Assembly: GCF_900185725.1 (NCBI RefSeq)
Contig: NZ_FYAU01000026.1
Coordinates: 248,001-312,000, forward strand
Direction: 5' to 3'
Length of the DNA stretch: 64,000 bases
Source: Stappia sp. TSB10P1A
GTDB taxonomy: Bacteria > Pseudomonadota > Alphaproteobacteria > Rhizobiales > Stappiaceae
The notes under the pieces are model-generated. The model was not told the origin of the DNA and searched no databases. It saw only the letters and a program-made list of their open reading frames with translations. How positions within the stretch are numbered: position 1 is the first letter of the stretch; each line of letters opens with the position of its first letter. Positions 44,051 through 53,397 of the stretch are shown one piece after another. The position numbers and the translations under genes are program-made.

Positions 44051-44098
44051 TCCGGCAGTTGCCTCGAAGGGTGGCAAAGCAGGGACGCAACTGCCGGA
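44051..44098. repeat. 12-bp perfect inverted repeat
   Basis: TCCGGCAGTTGC (44051-44062) and GCAACTGCCGGA (44087-44098) are exact inverted copies with 24 bases between them, in the 140-bp gap between two rightward genes. No T-tract follows. It may be a transcript-stabilising hairpin or a regulator site. Confidence 0.6.
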
Positions 44099-44146
44099 AC
44101 CGGACCGCTGATGGGGGCACCATTCAGCACCTGAAGGACCCATGAG

Positions 44147-44833
44147 ATGATTTTCAGACCACGCCTTGCCTGCGGCGGCCTCGCGGCCCTCGCCCTGCTT
44201 GCGACGACCGCTGCCCAGGCACAACCCGGCGCCCAGGTCGAACCGCAAGCCGATTTCGTGTTCGACACGCTCGGACCGGCCGCCTGCGACATGCCGCCGC
44301 CCGGCTTCGACATCTCGCAGTTCCGCAACCTCGTGGAGAGCAAGCCGGACGCCCCCGTCACCAGGGGCGAGATCTCGGGCGGGCTCACCGCCGGCTTTGC
44401 GGGCGGCGGGCTCTACGGCACGGACGCAGGCGGCGGCCTCGTCGTCGGCGTCCAGGGCATGGTGTTCGACGATGCGCCGGCCTTGACCATGCTCTGCATG
44501 GTGCTGGTCCGCCTCGGCGACAGCGATGCCACATCCGGCGCCATCGTCGGCGAGGCCGGGATGGCAGATGCGCCCGACGGCGCCTTCCTCGGCGTCTTCA
44601 AGCTGGTGCAGCGCAACGACGCGGACGTTCCCGTCACCCTCGCCGCCGGCACGGTGGACGGTGGCACCATCTCCTTCGACCTGCGCGAGACACTTCTCGT
44701 CGACGGGTCGGTCACGGTCGAAGGCAGCTATCGGCAGCTCGCCTCGGGCGAGGCCCAGCCCTTTTCGGCCCGCATCACCATACCGCGCGCCGAGAACGTG
44801 TTGCGACCGGCCCTGAGGCTCGCCCGCGACTGA
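44147..44833 (+). CDS. Exported protein of unknown function
   Basis: 228 residues with a signal peptide ([12 protein letters not shown], cleavage about residue 25). The mature part is Gly-rich with two cysteines (AACDMPP, MLCMVLV) and repeated beta-type segments. ATG at 44147 follows GAAGGACC. It lies 23 bp before the VWA-domain gene, so the two are probably co-transcribed and may act together in the periplasm. No family is recognised. Confidence 0.72.
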   Translation: MIFRPRLACGGLAALALLATTAAQAQPGAQVEPQADFVFDTLGPAACDMPPPGFDISQFRNLVESKPDAPVTRGEISGGLTAGFAGGGLYGTDAGGGLVVGVQGMVFDDAPALTMLCMVLVRLGDSDATSGAIVGEAGMADAPDGAFLGVFKLVQRNDADVPVTLAAGTVDGGTISFDLRETLLVDGSVTVEGSYRQLASGEAQPFSARITIPRAENVLRPALRLARD

Positions 44834-44856
44834 GCGGCCGCACGAGGAGGAAGATC

Positions 44857-46941
44857 ATGAAACAGTCCGGCTTCACGGCGGCGCTCGCCGCCGCAACGCT
44901 CGGCGCGCTTGCCGTCACGCAGGCGGCGCACGCCCAGTCATCGTCGTCCCAATCCGGCAAGGCGGCCATCCTCATTCTCGATGCCTCCGGCTCGATGTGG
45001 GGCCAGCTCGACGGCGGCATCACCAAGATCGAGGTGGCGCGCGACGTGATGGGGCAGTTCTTCGCCACACGCGATGCGTCCATCCCGCTCGGCGTCATCG
45101 CCTATGGCCACAACCGGCGCGGCGACTGCTCCGACATCGAGATCATCGCCCGCGCGGGCAGCCAGAACCCCGGCGCCCTGTCGCAGCGGCTCAACCGCAT
45201 CAACCCGCGCGGCATGACGCCGATCTCGGAAAGCCTGCGGATCGCGGCCGGAGAGATCCCGCCGACGGCGGAAGAAGCCGACATCATCCTCGTCACCGAC
45301 GGGCTGGAGACCTGCAATGCCGACCCTTGCGCGGTTGCCGCGCAACTGGCCAACGAAGGCATCAAGATCCGCGCCCATGTGGTCGGCTTCGGCCTGAGCG
45401 AACAGCAGGCGAACGCGCTCGCCTGCGTGCCCGACCAGACCGGCGGGCGGCTGCTGCGCCCGCAGTCCGGCGCCGAGCTCACCGATGCGCTCAACCAGAT
45501 CGCCGCGGCGGAGCCGATGCCAGAACCAGAGCCCGAACCGACTGTTCAGGAAAACTTCTTCGACATCGGGCCGAAGGCCGAGGCCGGCCATACCTACCGC
45601 ATCTCCTACAAAGGAACGGCGCGGCCCGTCGACTATGCGGGCTTCACCCGGCGCGGCGAGGCAGAGCCCGATGTCAGCCCGTCCTACGGCCCGATCGGCG
45701 GCGGCAGAACCGGCAACAACCCGTTCACGAAACAGGCCCCGCAGGAGCCCGGCGACTACGATCTCATTCTCTTCAAGAACAATGGCGAGGGTATCGTCGC
45801 GCGGCAGCCGATCGAGGTGGTTGCCGCGTCGAACGGGTTCGACCCCATCGGCTCGGTGGAGCCGGGCAAGCGGTTTCCCTTCACCTGGCGCGGTCCGGAC
45901 CAGGTCCAGCAGCGCATCGTCATCGCGCGGCCGGGCGACCCTGCCGGCACTTACGAAGGCGACTGGGGCTATGCGCTCAGCAAGAACGGGCGCATGGGCC
46001 TGAAGGCTCCCGCAGAGCCGGGTCTTTACGAGCTGCGCTACCTGTCGGCCAACCGCAAGGAGATCCTGTTCTCCCGGACCTTCGGCGTCGGCGTTGCTTA
46101 CGAGGACGCCGACCGCACGACCAGCACGGAGCTGGCGGAGCGTGCCTTCGCGGCGACGCAGGCCGCGCCCGGGCAGGACGCGCTGCCGATGGTGCGCGCC
46201 ACCTTCCGCCTGCCGGACGGCTTCCCGCCGACGCCGCTGTGGTGGTCGGCCGTGCCGCTCGATCCGGACATGAGCCCGGAAGCCTGGGCGCCGCAGACGG
46301 AGATGGCGGTCGGCGAGGGCGAGTTCGAGCCGGGGCGCTACGAGGTCCGGGTCACGGGCCCCGGCGAGACCGAGTTCCGCGGCGTGGTCGAGATCGTGCC
46401 GGGACAGCCCAACGACTTCGTCATCCCGCTGGTCGGTGGCGGCGAGGCGGAGCAGAACCCGCCCGGACAGCGCGGCGATGCCGGGTCCTCGGGCGCCGGC
46501 ACCCTGGCGCAGGAGAGCCAGGGCATGGCCTGCCGGGCCCCGTCCGGTTGCGCCTATCACGACCCGGTGACGGGGCTGGCGCTGATCCTGCCGCAGGGCT
46601 GGGAGATCGACGCGCCCTTCTTCTACGAGACCGCCGGCGGGGCGAAGGCCGGGCAGCCGTCCGCGTCCCTGTCGCGGACCGTCGGCGGCGAGCTGCAGCA
46701 GATCATGCTGAACCCGCGCCAGTGGATGGCCTCCAGCGGTCCCTGCATCGGCACGCCGGCCGGCGAGCTGTGCCGGGCGACCAGCACCGACGTCGCCTAT
46801 CTCGGTGCCTTCGAGGTGGTGCGCTCCTCGCTGCGGATCGCGACGGCCCGCGCCGCGCCGGCCCCGGCCGCGGCTGCACTGCGCAGCTCGAACAAGAGGT
46901 CGAACTCGGTCGGATTGACCGAGGTGATGCCGAGACAATAG
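44857..46941 (+). CDS. Exported VWA-domain protein with aberrant C-terminus
   Basis: 694 residues with a signal peptide (cleavage near AHAQ, about residue 27). A von Willebrand factor A domain follows (about 35-215) with a complete metal site: DASGSMW, then T in GMTPISES and D in LVTDGLET. The middle and end are beta-rich modules ([24 protein letters not shown]). The last ~20 codons (from about 46885) are the reverse complement of a dnaE2-like fragment on the other strand, so the natural C-terminus has been replaced at a recombination junction. The protein may still be made and functional in its N-terminal part. The start follows GAGGAGG. Confidence 0.8.
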   Translation: MKQSGFTAALAAATLGALAVTQAAHAQSSSSQSGKAAILILDASGSMWGQLDGGITKIEVARDVMGQFFATRDASIPLGVIAYGHNRRGDCSDIEIIARAGSQNPGALSQRLNRINPRGMTPISESLRIAAGEIPPTAEEADIILVTDGLETCNADPCAVAAQLANEGIKIRAHVVGFGLSEQQANALACVPDQTGGRLLRPQSGAELTDALNQIAAAEPMPEPEPEPTVQENFFDIGPKAEAGHTYRISYKGTARPVDYAGFTRRGEAEPDVSPSYGPIGGGRTGNNPFTKQAPQEPGDYDLILFKNNGEGIVARQPIEVVAASNGFDPIGSVEPGKRFPFTWRGPDQVQQRIVIARPGDPAGTYEGDWGYALSKNGRMGLKAPAEPGLYELRYLSANRKEILFSRTFGVGVAYEDADRTTSTELAERAFAATQAAPGQDALPMVRATFRLPDGFPPTPLWWSAVPLDPDMSPEAWAPQTEMAVGEGEFEPGRYEVRVTGPGETEFRGVVEIVPGQPNDFVIPLVGGGEAEQNPPGQRGDAGSSGAGTLAQESQGMACRAPSGCAYHDPVTGLALILPQGWEIDAPFFYETAGGAKAGQPSASLSRTVGGELQQIMLNPRQWMASSGPCIGTPAGELCRATSTDVAYLGAFEVVRSSLRIATARAAPAPAAAALRSSNKRSNSVGLTEVMPRQ

Positions 46942-47093
46942 CAAACGGCGGAGTTGACCGAGGAGCCGCACCCCTGGCACAGGATCGGCGGGTCCTGGCT
47001 GCGGGCGAAGCGGACGATGTCCTGCACGGTGAGAAAATAGGAGGCGAAGCCGAGCTCGCCGATCAGCCGCAGTTCGCGCGCGATGCCGGCAAG
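46887..47093 (-). pseudogene. Fragment of error-prone DNA polymerase DnaE2
   Basis: About 69 codons on the minus strand match the catalytic part of DnaE2 (ImuC): [20 protein letters not shown], then [25 protein letters not shown] and LFE. The normal R-G-S-A-A-N-S motif is altered to C-G-S-S-V-N-S, and both ends stop abruptly. It is a stray, non-functional piece inserted between the VWA gene and a thiamine-diphosphate enzyme remnant. It shares its left end with the chimeric C-terminus of the VWA protein. Confidence 0.75.
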
Positions 47094-47429
47094 GCTCTGG
47101 TCCGCTTCCTCGATGCGGCGGACGCGCTCTATCTCGACACGCAGGAGAGCCGCGGCCTGGTGCCGGCCGACCATCCCTCGGTGGTGGGCGCGGTGCGCGC
47201 GGCGGCGATGAGCGAGGCGCTCGGCACCCATGGCGAGCGGGAGGAGAACCCGGACGATCTGGCGGACGCCATCCGCCGGGGGCTGGCCAACGCGCCGGCG
47301 GTGATTGACGGGGTGACCTCGCAGGACGCCATCTCCTCCGACGCGCGCAAGGGCCTCGGCTTCGTGCCAGACTATCAGGCGCTGACCGCCTGGGACGATG
47401 CCGAGCGCAAACGGCGCGGCGAAGCGTGA
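47090..47429 (+). pseudogene. Remnant of a thiamine-diphosphate (acetolactate synthase-like) enzyme
   Basis: The plus strand holds two separated pieces of a TPP enzyme in one frame: [20 protein letters not shown] and [15 protein letters not shown] from the middle domain, then directly [20 protein letters not shown] and a C-terminus ending [20 protein letters not shown]. The N-terminal domain and most of the C-terminal catalytic domain are absent, including the thiamine-binding GDG motif. The stop lies 9 bp before the SDR gene, so this is probably the wrecked first gene of that operon. Confidence 0.72.
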
Positions 47430-47438
47430 GGAGCGGAC

Positions 47439-48185
47439 ATGGACTTGCGGATTGACGGAAAACGGGCGCTGGTCACCGGCGCCTCGAGCGGGCTCGGCGA
47501 GCATTTCGCCAAGGTGCTGGCGGAAGCGGGTGCCAGCGTGACGCTGGCGGCGCGGCGCCTCGACAAGGTGGAAGCGAATGCCGCCGCCCTGCGCGAGGCG
47601 GGACACGACGCCGAGGCGGCGGAGATGGACGTGGCCGATGCGGACAGCGTCGCGGCGCTGTTCGCCGGGCGCGCGCCCTTCGACATCCTCATCAACAATG
47701 CGGGCGTTGCCGGCGCGGGCGCAGCGCTTGCCATGACGGCGGAGGAGTTTGCCGGCGTCATCGACACCAACCTGACCGGCGCCTTCGCGGTGGCGCGGGC
47801 GGCGGCTGCCGGCATGCGCGAGGCGGGCGGCGGCTCCATCGTCAACATCGCCTCGATCCTGGGCCTGCGCGTGTCCGGCCATCTTGCCGCCTATGCCGCC
47901 TCCAAGGCGGGGCTAGTGCAACTGACCAAGACGCTGGCGCTGGAATGGGCACGCTACGGCATTCGCGTCAACGCGCTGTGCCCGGGCTATATAGAAACGC
48001 CGATCAATGCCGAGTTCTTCGCCACCGAGGCGGGCAAGGCGCTGATCGGCCGCATCCCACAGCGGCGGCTGGGATCGCAAGGCGATCTCGACGCACCACT
48101 GCTGCTGCTGGCCAGCGACCGGTCCGCCTACATGACGGGCTCGGTCATCGCGGTGGACGGCGGACATCTGGTTTCAGGATTGTGA
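47439..48185 (+). CDS. Short-chain dehydrogenase/reductase
   Basis: 248 residues of the classical SDR type: [19 protein letters not shown] (nucleotide-binding T-G-x3-G-x-G), NNAGVAG, catalytic S in NIASIL and Y-x3-K in AAYAASKAG. The C-terminus [15 protein letters not shown] is family-typical. It is followed after 8 bp by an acyl-CoA dehydrogenase and a phosphotransferase, so it probably oxidises or reduces a hydroxyacyl intermediate. ATG follows GAGGAGCG. Confidence 0.92.
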   Translation: MDLRIDGKRALVTGASSGLGEHFAKVLAEAGASVTLAARRLDKVEANAAALREAGHDAEAAEMDVADADSVAALFAGRAPFDILINNAGVAGAGAALAMTAEEFAGVIDTNLTGAFAVARAAAAGMREAGGGSIVNIASILGLRVSGHLAAYAASKAGLVQLTKTLALEWARYGIRVNALCPGYIETPINAEFFATEAGKALIGRIPQRRLGSQGDLDAPLLLLASDRSAYMTGSVIAVDGGHLVSGL

Positions 48186-48193
48186 GGGCATTC

Positions 48194-49399
48194 ATGGATT
48201 TCACCCTTTCCCCCGAGATCGCCGGCCTGCGCGCCGAGATCGCCGCCTTCGTCGAGGAGCAACTGATCCCGCTGGAGAGCGATCCGGCGTCCTACGACGC
48301 GCACGAGAACATCGCACCAGGCGTGCTGGAGACGGTGCGCGCCAAGGCCCGCGAGCAGGGCCTGTGGTGCCTGCAACTGTCGCCCGAGAACGGCGGGCGT
48401 GGCATCGGCAAGATGGGCATGGCGGTGTGCTACGAGGAGATGAACCGATCGATCTTCGGGCCGGTCGTCTTCAACTCCGCCGCGCCCGACGACGGCAACA
48501 TGATGATGCTGGAGGCGCTCGGCACGCCGGAGCAGAAAGAGCGGTGGCTGGCGCCGATCGCGCAGGGCAAGGTGCGCTCGGCCTTCGTGATGACCGAGCC
48601 GCATCCGGGCGGCGGCTCCGACCCCGGCATGATGCAGACCCGCGCCGTGCGCGAGGGCAACGACTATGTGGTCACCGGGCACAAGTGGTTCATCACCGGA
48701 GCGGAGGACGCGGCGCATTTCGTGCTGATCGCCCGCACCTCGGACGATGCGCGGGCCGGGCACACCGCCTTCCTGTTCCACCGCGACCAGCCGGGTTGGG
48801 AGATCGTCCGGCGCATCCCGATCATGGGACCGGAAGAGCATGGCGGGCATTGCGAGCTGCGCTTCGACGGGCTTCGCATCCCGGCGGAGAACGTGCTGAT
48901 CGGCGAGGGGCGCGGGCTCAAGGCGACGCAGACGCGGCTCGGGCCGGCACGCCTGACCCATTGCATGCGCTGGCTCGGCCTGTCCAAGCGCTGCGTCGAG
49001 ATCGCCCGCGACTATGCCTCCAAGCGAATGGGCTTCGGCGTGCGACTGGCGGACCGGGAAAGCGTGCAGGTGATGCTCGGCGAGCTGGCGATGCAGATCG
49101 AGATCGGCCGCATGCTGGTGATGAAGGCCGCCTGGGAGATCGACCGGGGCGGCTACGCCCAGAAGGAAGTGTCGATGGCCAAGGTGCATGTCGCCAACCT
49201 GCTGCACAAGGCGGCCGACACGGCGATCCAGATCAACGGCGCGCGCGGCTATTCCAAGGACACCGTGCTGGAATGGATCTACCGCTACGCCCGCCAGGCG
49301 CGGCTGGTCGACGGCGCCGACGAGGTGCACAAGATGGTGCTCTACCGGCACCTGGAAAAGGACGGGCGCGACGCCTGGCGCTGGGAGACAGGAGAATGA
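48194..49399 (+). CDS. Acyl-CoA dehydrogenase (ACAD10/11-like)
   Basis: 401 residues with the three-domain acyl-CoA dehydrogenase fold: helical N-terminus (MDFTLSPEIAGLRAEIAAFV), middle strand domain (SAFVMTEPHPGGGSDPGMM; HKWFITGAEDAAHFVLIART) and helical C-terminus (ARGYSKDTVLEWIYRYARQA). ATG at 48194 gives the usual family start; the open frame runs further upstream in the SDR gene. Pairing with the adjacent phosphotransferase is typical of the ACAD10/ACAD11 system, which handles 4-hydroxyacyl-CoA. Confidence 0.92.
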   Translation: MDFTLSPEIAGLRAEIAAFVEEQLIPLESDPASYDAHENIAPGVLETVRAKAREQGLWCLQLSPENGGRGIGKMGMAVCYEEMNRSIFGPVVFNSAAPDDGNMMMLEALGTPEQKERWLAPIAQGKVRSAFVMTEPHPGGGSDPGMMQTRAVREGNDYVVTGHKWFITGAEDAAHFVLIARTSDDARAGHTAFLFHRDQPGWEIVRRIPIMGPEEHGGHCELRFDGLRIPAENVLIGEGRGLKATQTRLGPARLTHCMRWLGLSKRCVEIARDYASKRMGFGVRLADRESVQVMLGELAMQIEIGRMLVMKAAWEIDRGGYAQKEVSMAKVHVANLLHKAADTAIQINGARGYSKDTVLEWIYRYARQARLVDGADEVHKMVLYRHLEKDGRDAWRWETGE

Positions 49400-50424
49400 G
49401 CGGACCCGGCTTCGACGCGGCGAGGCTCGCCGCGCGGCTCGATGCCGAGCTCGGCCCCGCGGAAACGGGGATAACGCTGGAGCGGATCGGCGGCGGCCAG
49501 TCCAACCCGTCCTTTTTCCTCGACCGGGGGCACAAACGCTACGTGCTGCGCAAGCAGCCCGGCGGTCCGATCCTGCGCGGGGCCCATGCCATCGACCGGG
49601 AATACCGGGTGCTGCAGGCGCTGGCGCCGACCGGCGTGCCGGTGCCGAGGCCGGTACTCTATTGCGAGGATGCCGAGGTGATCGGCACGCCGTTCTACCT
49701 GATGGAGCGGGTCGAGGGGCGCGTCTTCACCGACACCTCGCTGCAGGAGCTCCCCGCCGGCGAGCGCCGCGCCATCTGGATGGCGGCGGCCGAGGCGATG
49801 GCGGCGATGCACGCCCTCGTGCCGCAGGAGGTCGGCCTTGGCGACTACGGCAAGCCGGGCAACTATTTCGAGCGGCAGATCAGCCGCTGGGACCGGCAGT
49901 ATCGCCAGTCGGAGCTGGCGCCCATCCCCGCCATCGAGGTGCTGTTCGACTGGCTGAGCGCCAACCAGCCGACGGACGACGGGCGCGTGTCGCTGTGCCA
50001 CGGCGATTTCCGGCTCGGCAACCTGATGTTCCACCCAAGCGAGCCGAAGGTGGTGGCGATCCTCGACTGGGAGTTGTCGACGCTCGGCCATCCGCTCGCC
50101 GATCTCGGCTTCTGCTGCATGCCCTGGTACACCGCGCCGGAGGAATATGGCGGGCTGCTGGGCATCGACCTTGCCGCGATGCAGTTGCCGCGCGAAGACG
50201 CGTTCGTCGCCCGCTACATGCAGGCGGCGCCCGGCTCGCCCCCGCTGCTGCCCTTCCACAAGGCCTTCGCGCTCTACCGCTTCGCCGTCATCTTCGTCGG
50301 CATCGCCGAGCGGGCGCGGCTCGGCAATGCCTCCGACCCGGAGGCGGCGAAGCTGGCGCCGCTCGCCGAGCGCTTCGCGCTCAGGGCACTTGAGATCGCC
50401 GAAGGGTGGCCGCACGCGCTGTGA
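49396..50424 (+). CDS. APH-family phosphotransferase (ACAD10 kinase-like)
   Basis: 342 residues starting in an ATGA overlap with the acyl-CoA dehydrogenase gene. Kinase-like motifs are complete: IGGGQSNPSFFL (nucleotide loop), YVLRKQPGG (Lys), the catalytic loop CHGDFRLGNLMFHP and the metal motif ILDWELSTLGHPLADLGF. Proteins of this group next to an ACAD are known to phosphorylate 4-hydroxyacyl-CoA, whose phosphate is then eliminated by the dehydrogenase partner. This supports a role in using 4-hydroxy acids (lactones). It converges with the GlxA-type regulator. Confidence 0.9.
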   Translation: MSGPGFDAARLAARLDAELGPAETGITLERIGGGQSNPSFFLDRGHKRYVLRKQPGGPILRGAHAIDREYRVLQALAPTGVPVPRPVLYCEDAEVIGTPFYLMERVEGRVFTDTSLQELPAGERRAIWMAAAEAMAAMHALVPQEVGLGDYGKPGNYFERQISRWDRQYRQSELAPIPAIEVLFDWLSANQPTDDGRVSLCHGDFRLGNLMFHPSEPKVVAILDWELSTLGHPLADLGFCCMPWYTAPEEYGGLLGIDLAAMQLPREDAFVARYMQAAPGSPPLLPFHKAFALYRFAVIFVGIAERARLGNASDPEAAKLAPLAERFALRALEIAEGWPHAL

Positions 50425-50435
50425 GCCGCCCCGCC

Positions 50436-51437
50436 TCAGGAGGCGGCGGCGCGCAGGCTGGTCGGCGAGGCGGGATGCAGCCGGTTCCAGGCCCGGCGGA
50501 ACTGGCGGGCGGAGGAAAAGCCGGCGCGCGCGGCGATCTCCTCCATGTCGAGCCGCGAGCCGAGCACCATCTCGCGTGCCAGCGCGATGCGCATGCGGTT
50601 GACGAAATCGGTGACGCTCAGCCCGGTATGCTCGTTGAACAGGCGCGAGAGGTTGCGCGGGCTGGTGGCGGCAAGGCGGGCGAGCGCGGCGACGGTCCAG
50701 GCGCGGGCCGGATCGCCGGCGACCGCGTCCTGCACCCGGTGGATGGCGGGATGGATGTGGTTGCGCCCTTCCAGCCAGGGCGAAAGCTGCGGATCGGCCC
50801 CGCCGCGCCGCAGATAGACGACGAGATACCGCGCGACCGCCAGCGCCACGTCGTGGCCGGCCTCGCGCGCGACGATGGCCAGCATGAGGTCGATGCCGGC
50901 GGTGATGCCGGCGCTGGTCAGCCGCTCGCCGTCCTCCACGAACAGGCGGTTGTCGCGCACCCGCGCGGTGGGCGCGGCGCGGCGCAGGTCCTCGATCGCC
51001 GCGTGATGGGTGGTGCATTCGCACCCTTCCAGCAGGCCGGCACGGGCGGCGAGCAGCGCGCCGGAACAGATCGTCACCAGCCGGATGCCGAGGCGCACCA
51101 CCCGGCGCAGCCAGTCGGCGATCTCCGCTTCCAGCGGCGCGTCGTCCTTGCGCGTGTCGGCCTCGCTGCCGAGCGGCCTGTCGGCGGCGCCCGAGACCAC
51201 CACCATCGCCCCGTCGGGAAGGGCGGCGGGCAGCGGCGCGATGCCGGCAACGGCAAGGCCGACGGAACTGGTGACACTCGTCGCCGGGCCGACATAGGTC
51301 ACATCGAAGCATAGCTGCGCCTGCTCCATGTTGGCCTTGCGCAGCACCTCGACCGGGCCGGCAATGTCGAGCAGCAGCGCGCGCGGCGGAACCACCACGA
51401 AGACGGGTATGGTCCGCACGCGCGCTGCCTCGTTCAT
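50436..51437 (-). CDS. GlxA-type AraC-family regulator with DJ-1/PfpI domain
   Basis: 333 residues. The N-terminal ~190 have the DJ-1/PfpI fold (VVVPPRALLLDIAGPVEVL; VTICSGALLAARAGLLEG with the elbow Cys; TSAGITAGIDLMLAIV). The C-terminal ~100 have two AraC helix-turn-helix motifs (VAALARLAATSPRNLSRLFN and MEEIAARAGFSSARQFRRAW). The start overlaps the hydrolase gene by 4 bp, so the pair is co-transcribed and this protein probably controls it or a nearby amide/urea-type pathway. Confidence 0.92.
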   Translation of the reverse strand: MNEAARVRTIPVFVVVPPRALLLDIAGPVEVLRKANMEQAQLCFDVTYVGPATSVTSSVGLAVAGIAPLPAALPDGAMVVVSGAADRPLGSEADTRKDDAPLEAEIADWLRRVVRLGIRLVTICSGALLAARAGLLEGCECTTHHAAIEDLRRAAPTARVRDNRLFVEDGERLTSAGITAGIDLMLAIVAREAGHDVALAVARYLVVYLRRGGADPQLSPWLEGRNHIHPAIHRVQDAVAGDPARAWTVAALARLAATSPRNLSRLFNEHTGLSVTDFVNRMRIALAREMVLGSRLDMEEIAARAGFSSARQFRRAWNRLHPASPTSLRAAAS

Positions 51438-52000
51438 GCGGCGAGCCTACCGTCCGTGGCGGCGGCCAGCGCCTCCTCCACCGTGGCGATGCGGGCGAAG
51501 CGGCCGGCAAGCACCAGCTCGCTGCGGGCGCGGATCTCGGCGGCGCTCCACTCGCGCCCCGCCGCATCGACCATCGGGAAGGTCAGCGTAGCCTCGCCGA
51601 CGAAATCGACCTCGTATCCGAGATCCGAGGCATGGCGCGTCGTCGTCTCGCAGCACTGCTCGGTGCGGATGCCCGAGACGATCAGCCGCCGGATGCCGCG
51701 CTCGGTCAACCAGACATCGAGGCCGCTGCCGACCAGCGCGCTGTGGCGTCGCTTGCGGAAGACCGCGTCGGCGGCAAGGCGCAGCGGGGAAAGCGGCACG
51801 ACGAAGCCGGAGCCTTCCGAAAACGGGCCGGTCTCTTCCACATGGAAGATCTGCACCAGCGGAATGCCGGCGGCGGCGGCACCGTCGATCAGCGCCTGCT
51901 GGCGCTCCAGATAGAGGCCGAGCCCTTCCTCGCGGAAGTAGGGCCGGTGGCGGAAGGACTCCTGGACGTCGACGACGATGAGGGCGGTATCTGCGGACAT
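51434..52000 (-). CDS. Isochorismatase-like cysteine hydrolase
   Basis: 188 residues of the isochorismatase-like hydrolase fold. The catalytic triad is visible as D in VVDVQESF (D11), K in FRKRRHSAL and C in RTEQCCETTTRHA, preceded by the usual cis-peptide region RRLIVSGIRTEQ. The family hydrolyses amides such as nicotinamide, biuret or peroxyureidoacrylate. Its exact substrate is unknown. Co-transcribed with the GlxA-type regulator (4-bp overlap). Confidence 0.9.
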   Translation of the reverse strand: MSADTALIVVDVQESFRHRPYFREEGLGLYLERQQALIDGAAAAGIPLVQIFHVEETGPFSEGSGFVVPLSPLRLAADAVFRKRRHSALVGSGLDVWLTERGIRRLIVSGIRTEQCCETTTRHASDLGYEVDFVGEATLTFPMVDAAGREWSAAEIRARSELVLAGRFARIATVEEALAAATDGRLAA

Positions 52001-52217
52001 TTCCGGTATCTCCTGACGAGGGACAGTATCCGCAGGATAGCGCCGCCTTCAAAGGGCGAAATGCACGCTCCGGACGGATGAGGGACAATTCACGCCAAAA
52101 CTGTCGCCCAAGGTGCGTGAGAAATGCTCCTTGCCGGCTGAGATCGCTTCAGTTTCCTCCACGGTGGTTCGCCCTGTAGTCTTCCTGCCGGGCTGGCGAA
52201 CACGGCAGGGGCGCGCA

Positions 52218-52757
52218 ATGACGGACGGACTGGTTCTTCCCGGCATCGGCGGATCGGGCGAGGCGCATTGGCAGAGCCTGTGGGAAGCGGAGGATGCCGG
52301 GCTAAGGCGATTTGCCCCGACCGACTGGGACCGGCCGGAACTTGCCGAGTGGACGGGCGCGCTGGAGCGGGCGCTCGCCGGCTTTTCCCGTCCGCCGCTG
52401 CTGATCGCCCACAGCCTCGCCTGCCTGCTGGTCGCCCATGCGGGGGAACGGCTTGTCGGTCGCGTGCGCGGGGCGTTCCTGGTGGCGGTGCCGGACCCGG
52501 AGGGACCGGCCTTTCCGGGCGAGGCAGCGAGCTTTCGCGATGTGCCGGCGCGGGCGCTGCCGTTCCCGGCGCTGATTGTCGCCAGCAGCGACGATCCCTA
52601 CGGCACGCCGGAGCATGCCCGCCGGCGGGCGCGGGACTGGGGGGCCGGGCTCGTCGAGATCGGCGCAAGGGGCCACATCAACGGGGCGAGCGGTCTGGGC
52701 GCCTGGGCCGAGGGGCGAAGGCTTTTCGACGCCTTCGCCGCAGGCGCGCGGGGCTGA
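52218..52757 (+). CDS. RBBP9/YdeN-family serine hydrolase
   Basis: 179 residues of the small alpha/beta hydrolase family: PGIGGSGEAHWQSLWE near the N-terminus, nucleophile Ser in LIAHSLACLLVAH, Asp in SSDDPYG and His in GARGHINGASGLG. ATG at 52218 was chosen because the family motif follows within ten residues; an earlier in-frame ATG at 52113 adds unrelated sequence. Natural substrates of this family are mostly unknown. A broken TauE/SafE gene follows directly. Confidence 0.85.
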   Translation: MTDGLVLPGIGGSGEAHWQSLWEAEDAGLRRFAPTDWDRPELAEWTGALERALAGFSRPPLLIAHSLACLLVAHAGERLVGRVRGAFLVAVPDPEGPAFPGEAASFRDVPARALPFPALIVASSDDPYGTPEHARRRARDWGAGLVEIGARGHINGASGLGAWAEGRRLFDAFAAGARG

Positions 52758-53336
52758 GATGGGGCGCCGAGATCGGCCTTGCCGAGTTGCTCCTGCTACT
52801 GGCAGCCGGGCTTGTCGGCGGCGCCTGCAACGCCATCGCCGGCGGGGGCACCTTCTTCACCTTTCCCGCGCTGCTGCATGTCGGCGTGCCGCCGGTCGCC
52901 GCCAATGCCGCCAGCGCGATCTCGATCTGGCCGGGTCATGCCACGAGCCTGCTGGGATATCGCGAGGAGCTCCGCCTTCCCAGTCGGCGCGGCTGAAGGC
53001 CAGCGCCCCCGTCTTCATCCTCGGCGGCATCGTCGGCGCGGCGCTGCCGGCGGCGACCAGCAACGCGGTCTTCCGGCAATTGATCCCTGGCTGCTGCTCG
53101 CGGCAACGCTGCTCTTCGCCGCCGGACCGAGGCTGCGCGCCTGGGTGAGCGCGCCTCGCGGCGGTGAACTGCCGAGAGCCGCTCTGCTCGTCATCGATTT
53201 CGCGGTCACCGTCTATGGCGGCTATTTCGGCGCCGGGCTCGGCATCCTGCTGATGGCAGCGCTGGCCTGCATCCTGCTGATCTATCTTGTGCTGGGCTGC
53301 GTGATTGCTCCCCAGGCGAACCGGCAGTCCGGCTAA
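52757..53336 (+). pseudogene. TauE/SafE-family anion exporter, frameshifted and truncated
   Basis: Three frames in succession encode one TauE/SafE-like membrane protein. LLLLLAAGLVGGACNAIAGG and FFTFPALLHVGVPPVAANAA lie in the first frame, ending at 52996. ASAPVFILGGIVGAALPAAT lies in the second. ATLLFAAGPRLRAWV and FAVTVYGGYFGAGLGILLMA lie in the third, ending at 53336. Two frameshifts (near 52978 and 53085) and the missing C-terminal helices make it non-functional. No convincing start codon is seen. Intact relatives export sulfite or other small anions. Confidence 0.75.
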
Positions 53337-53397
53337 CCGGCACCCTCCCAGCACATCTTGGAAGGCCTGGGGGCAGGTCACACGGCGGCCCCGAGCC

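Noticed and set aside
46797-47882. 361-codon minus-strand frame as a DnaE2 gene
   Set aside because: Only about 69 internal codons match DnaE2. The remainder is antisense to the SDR, TPP and VWA sequences.
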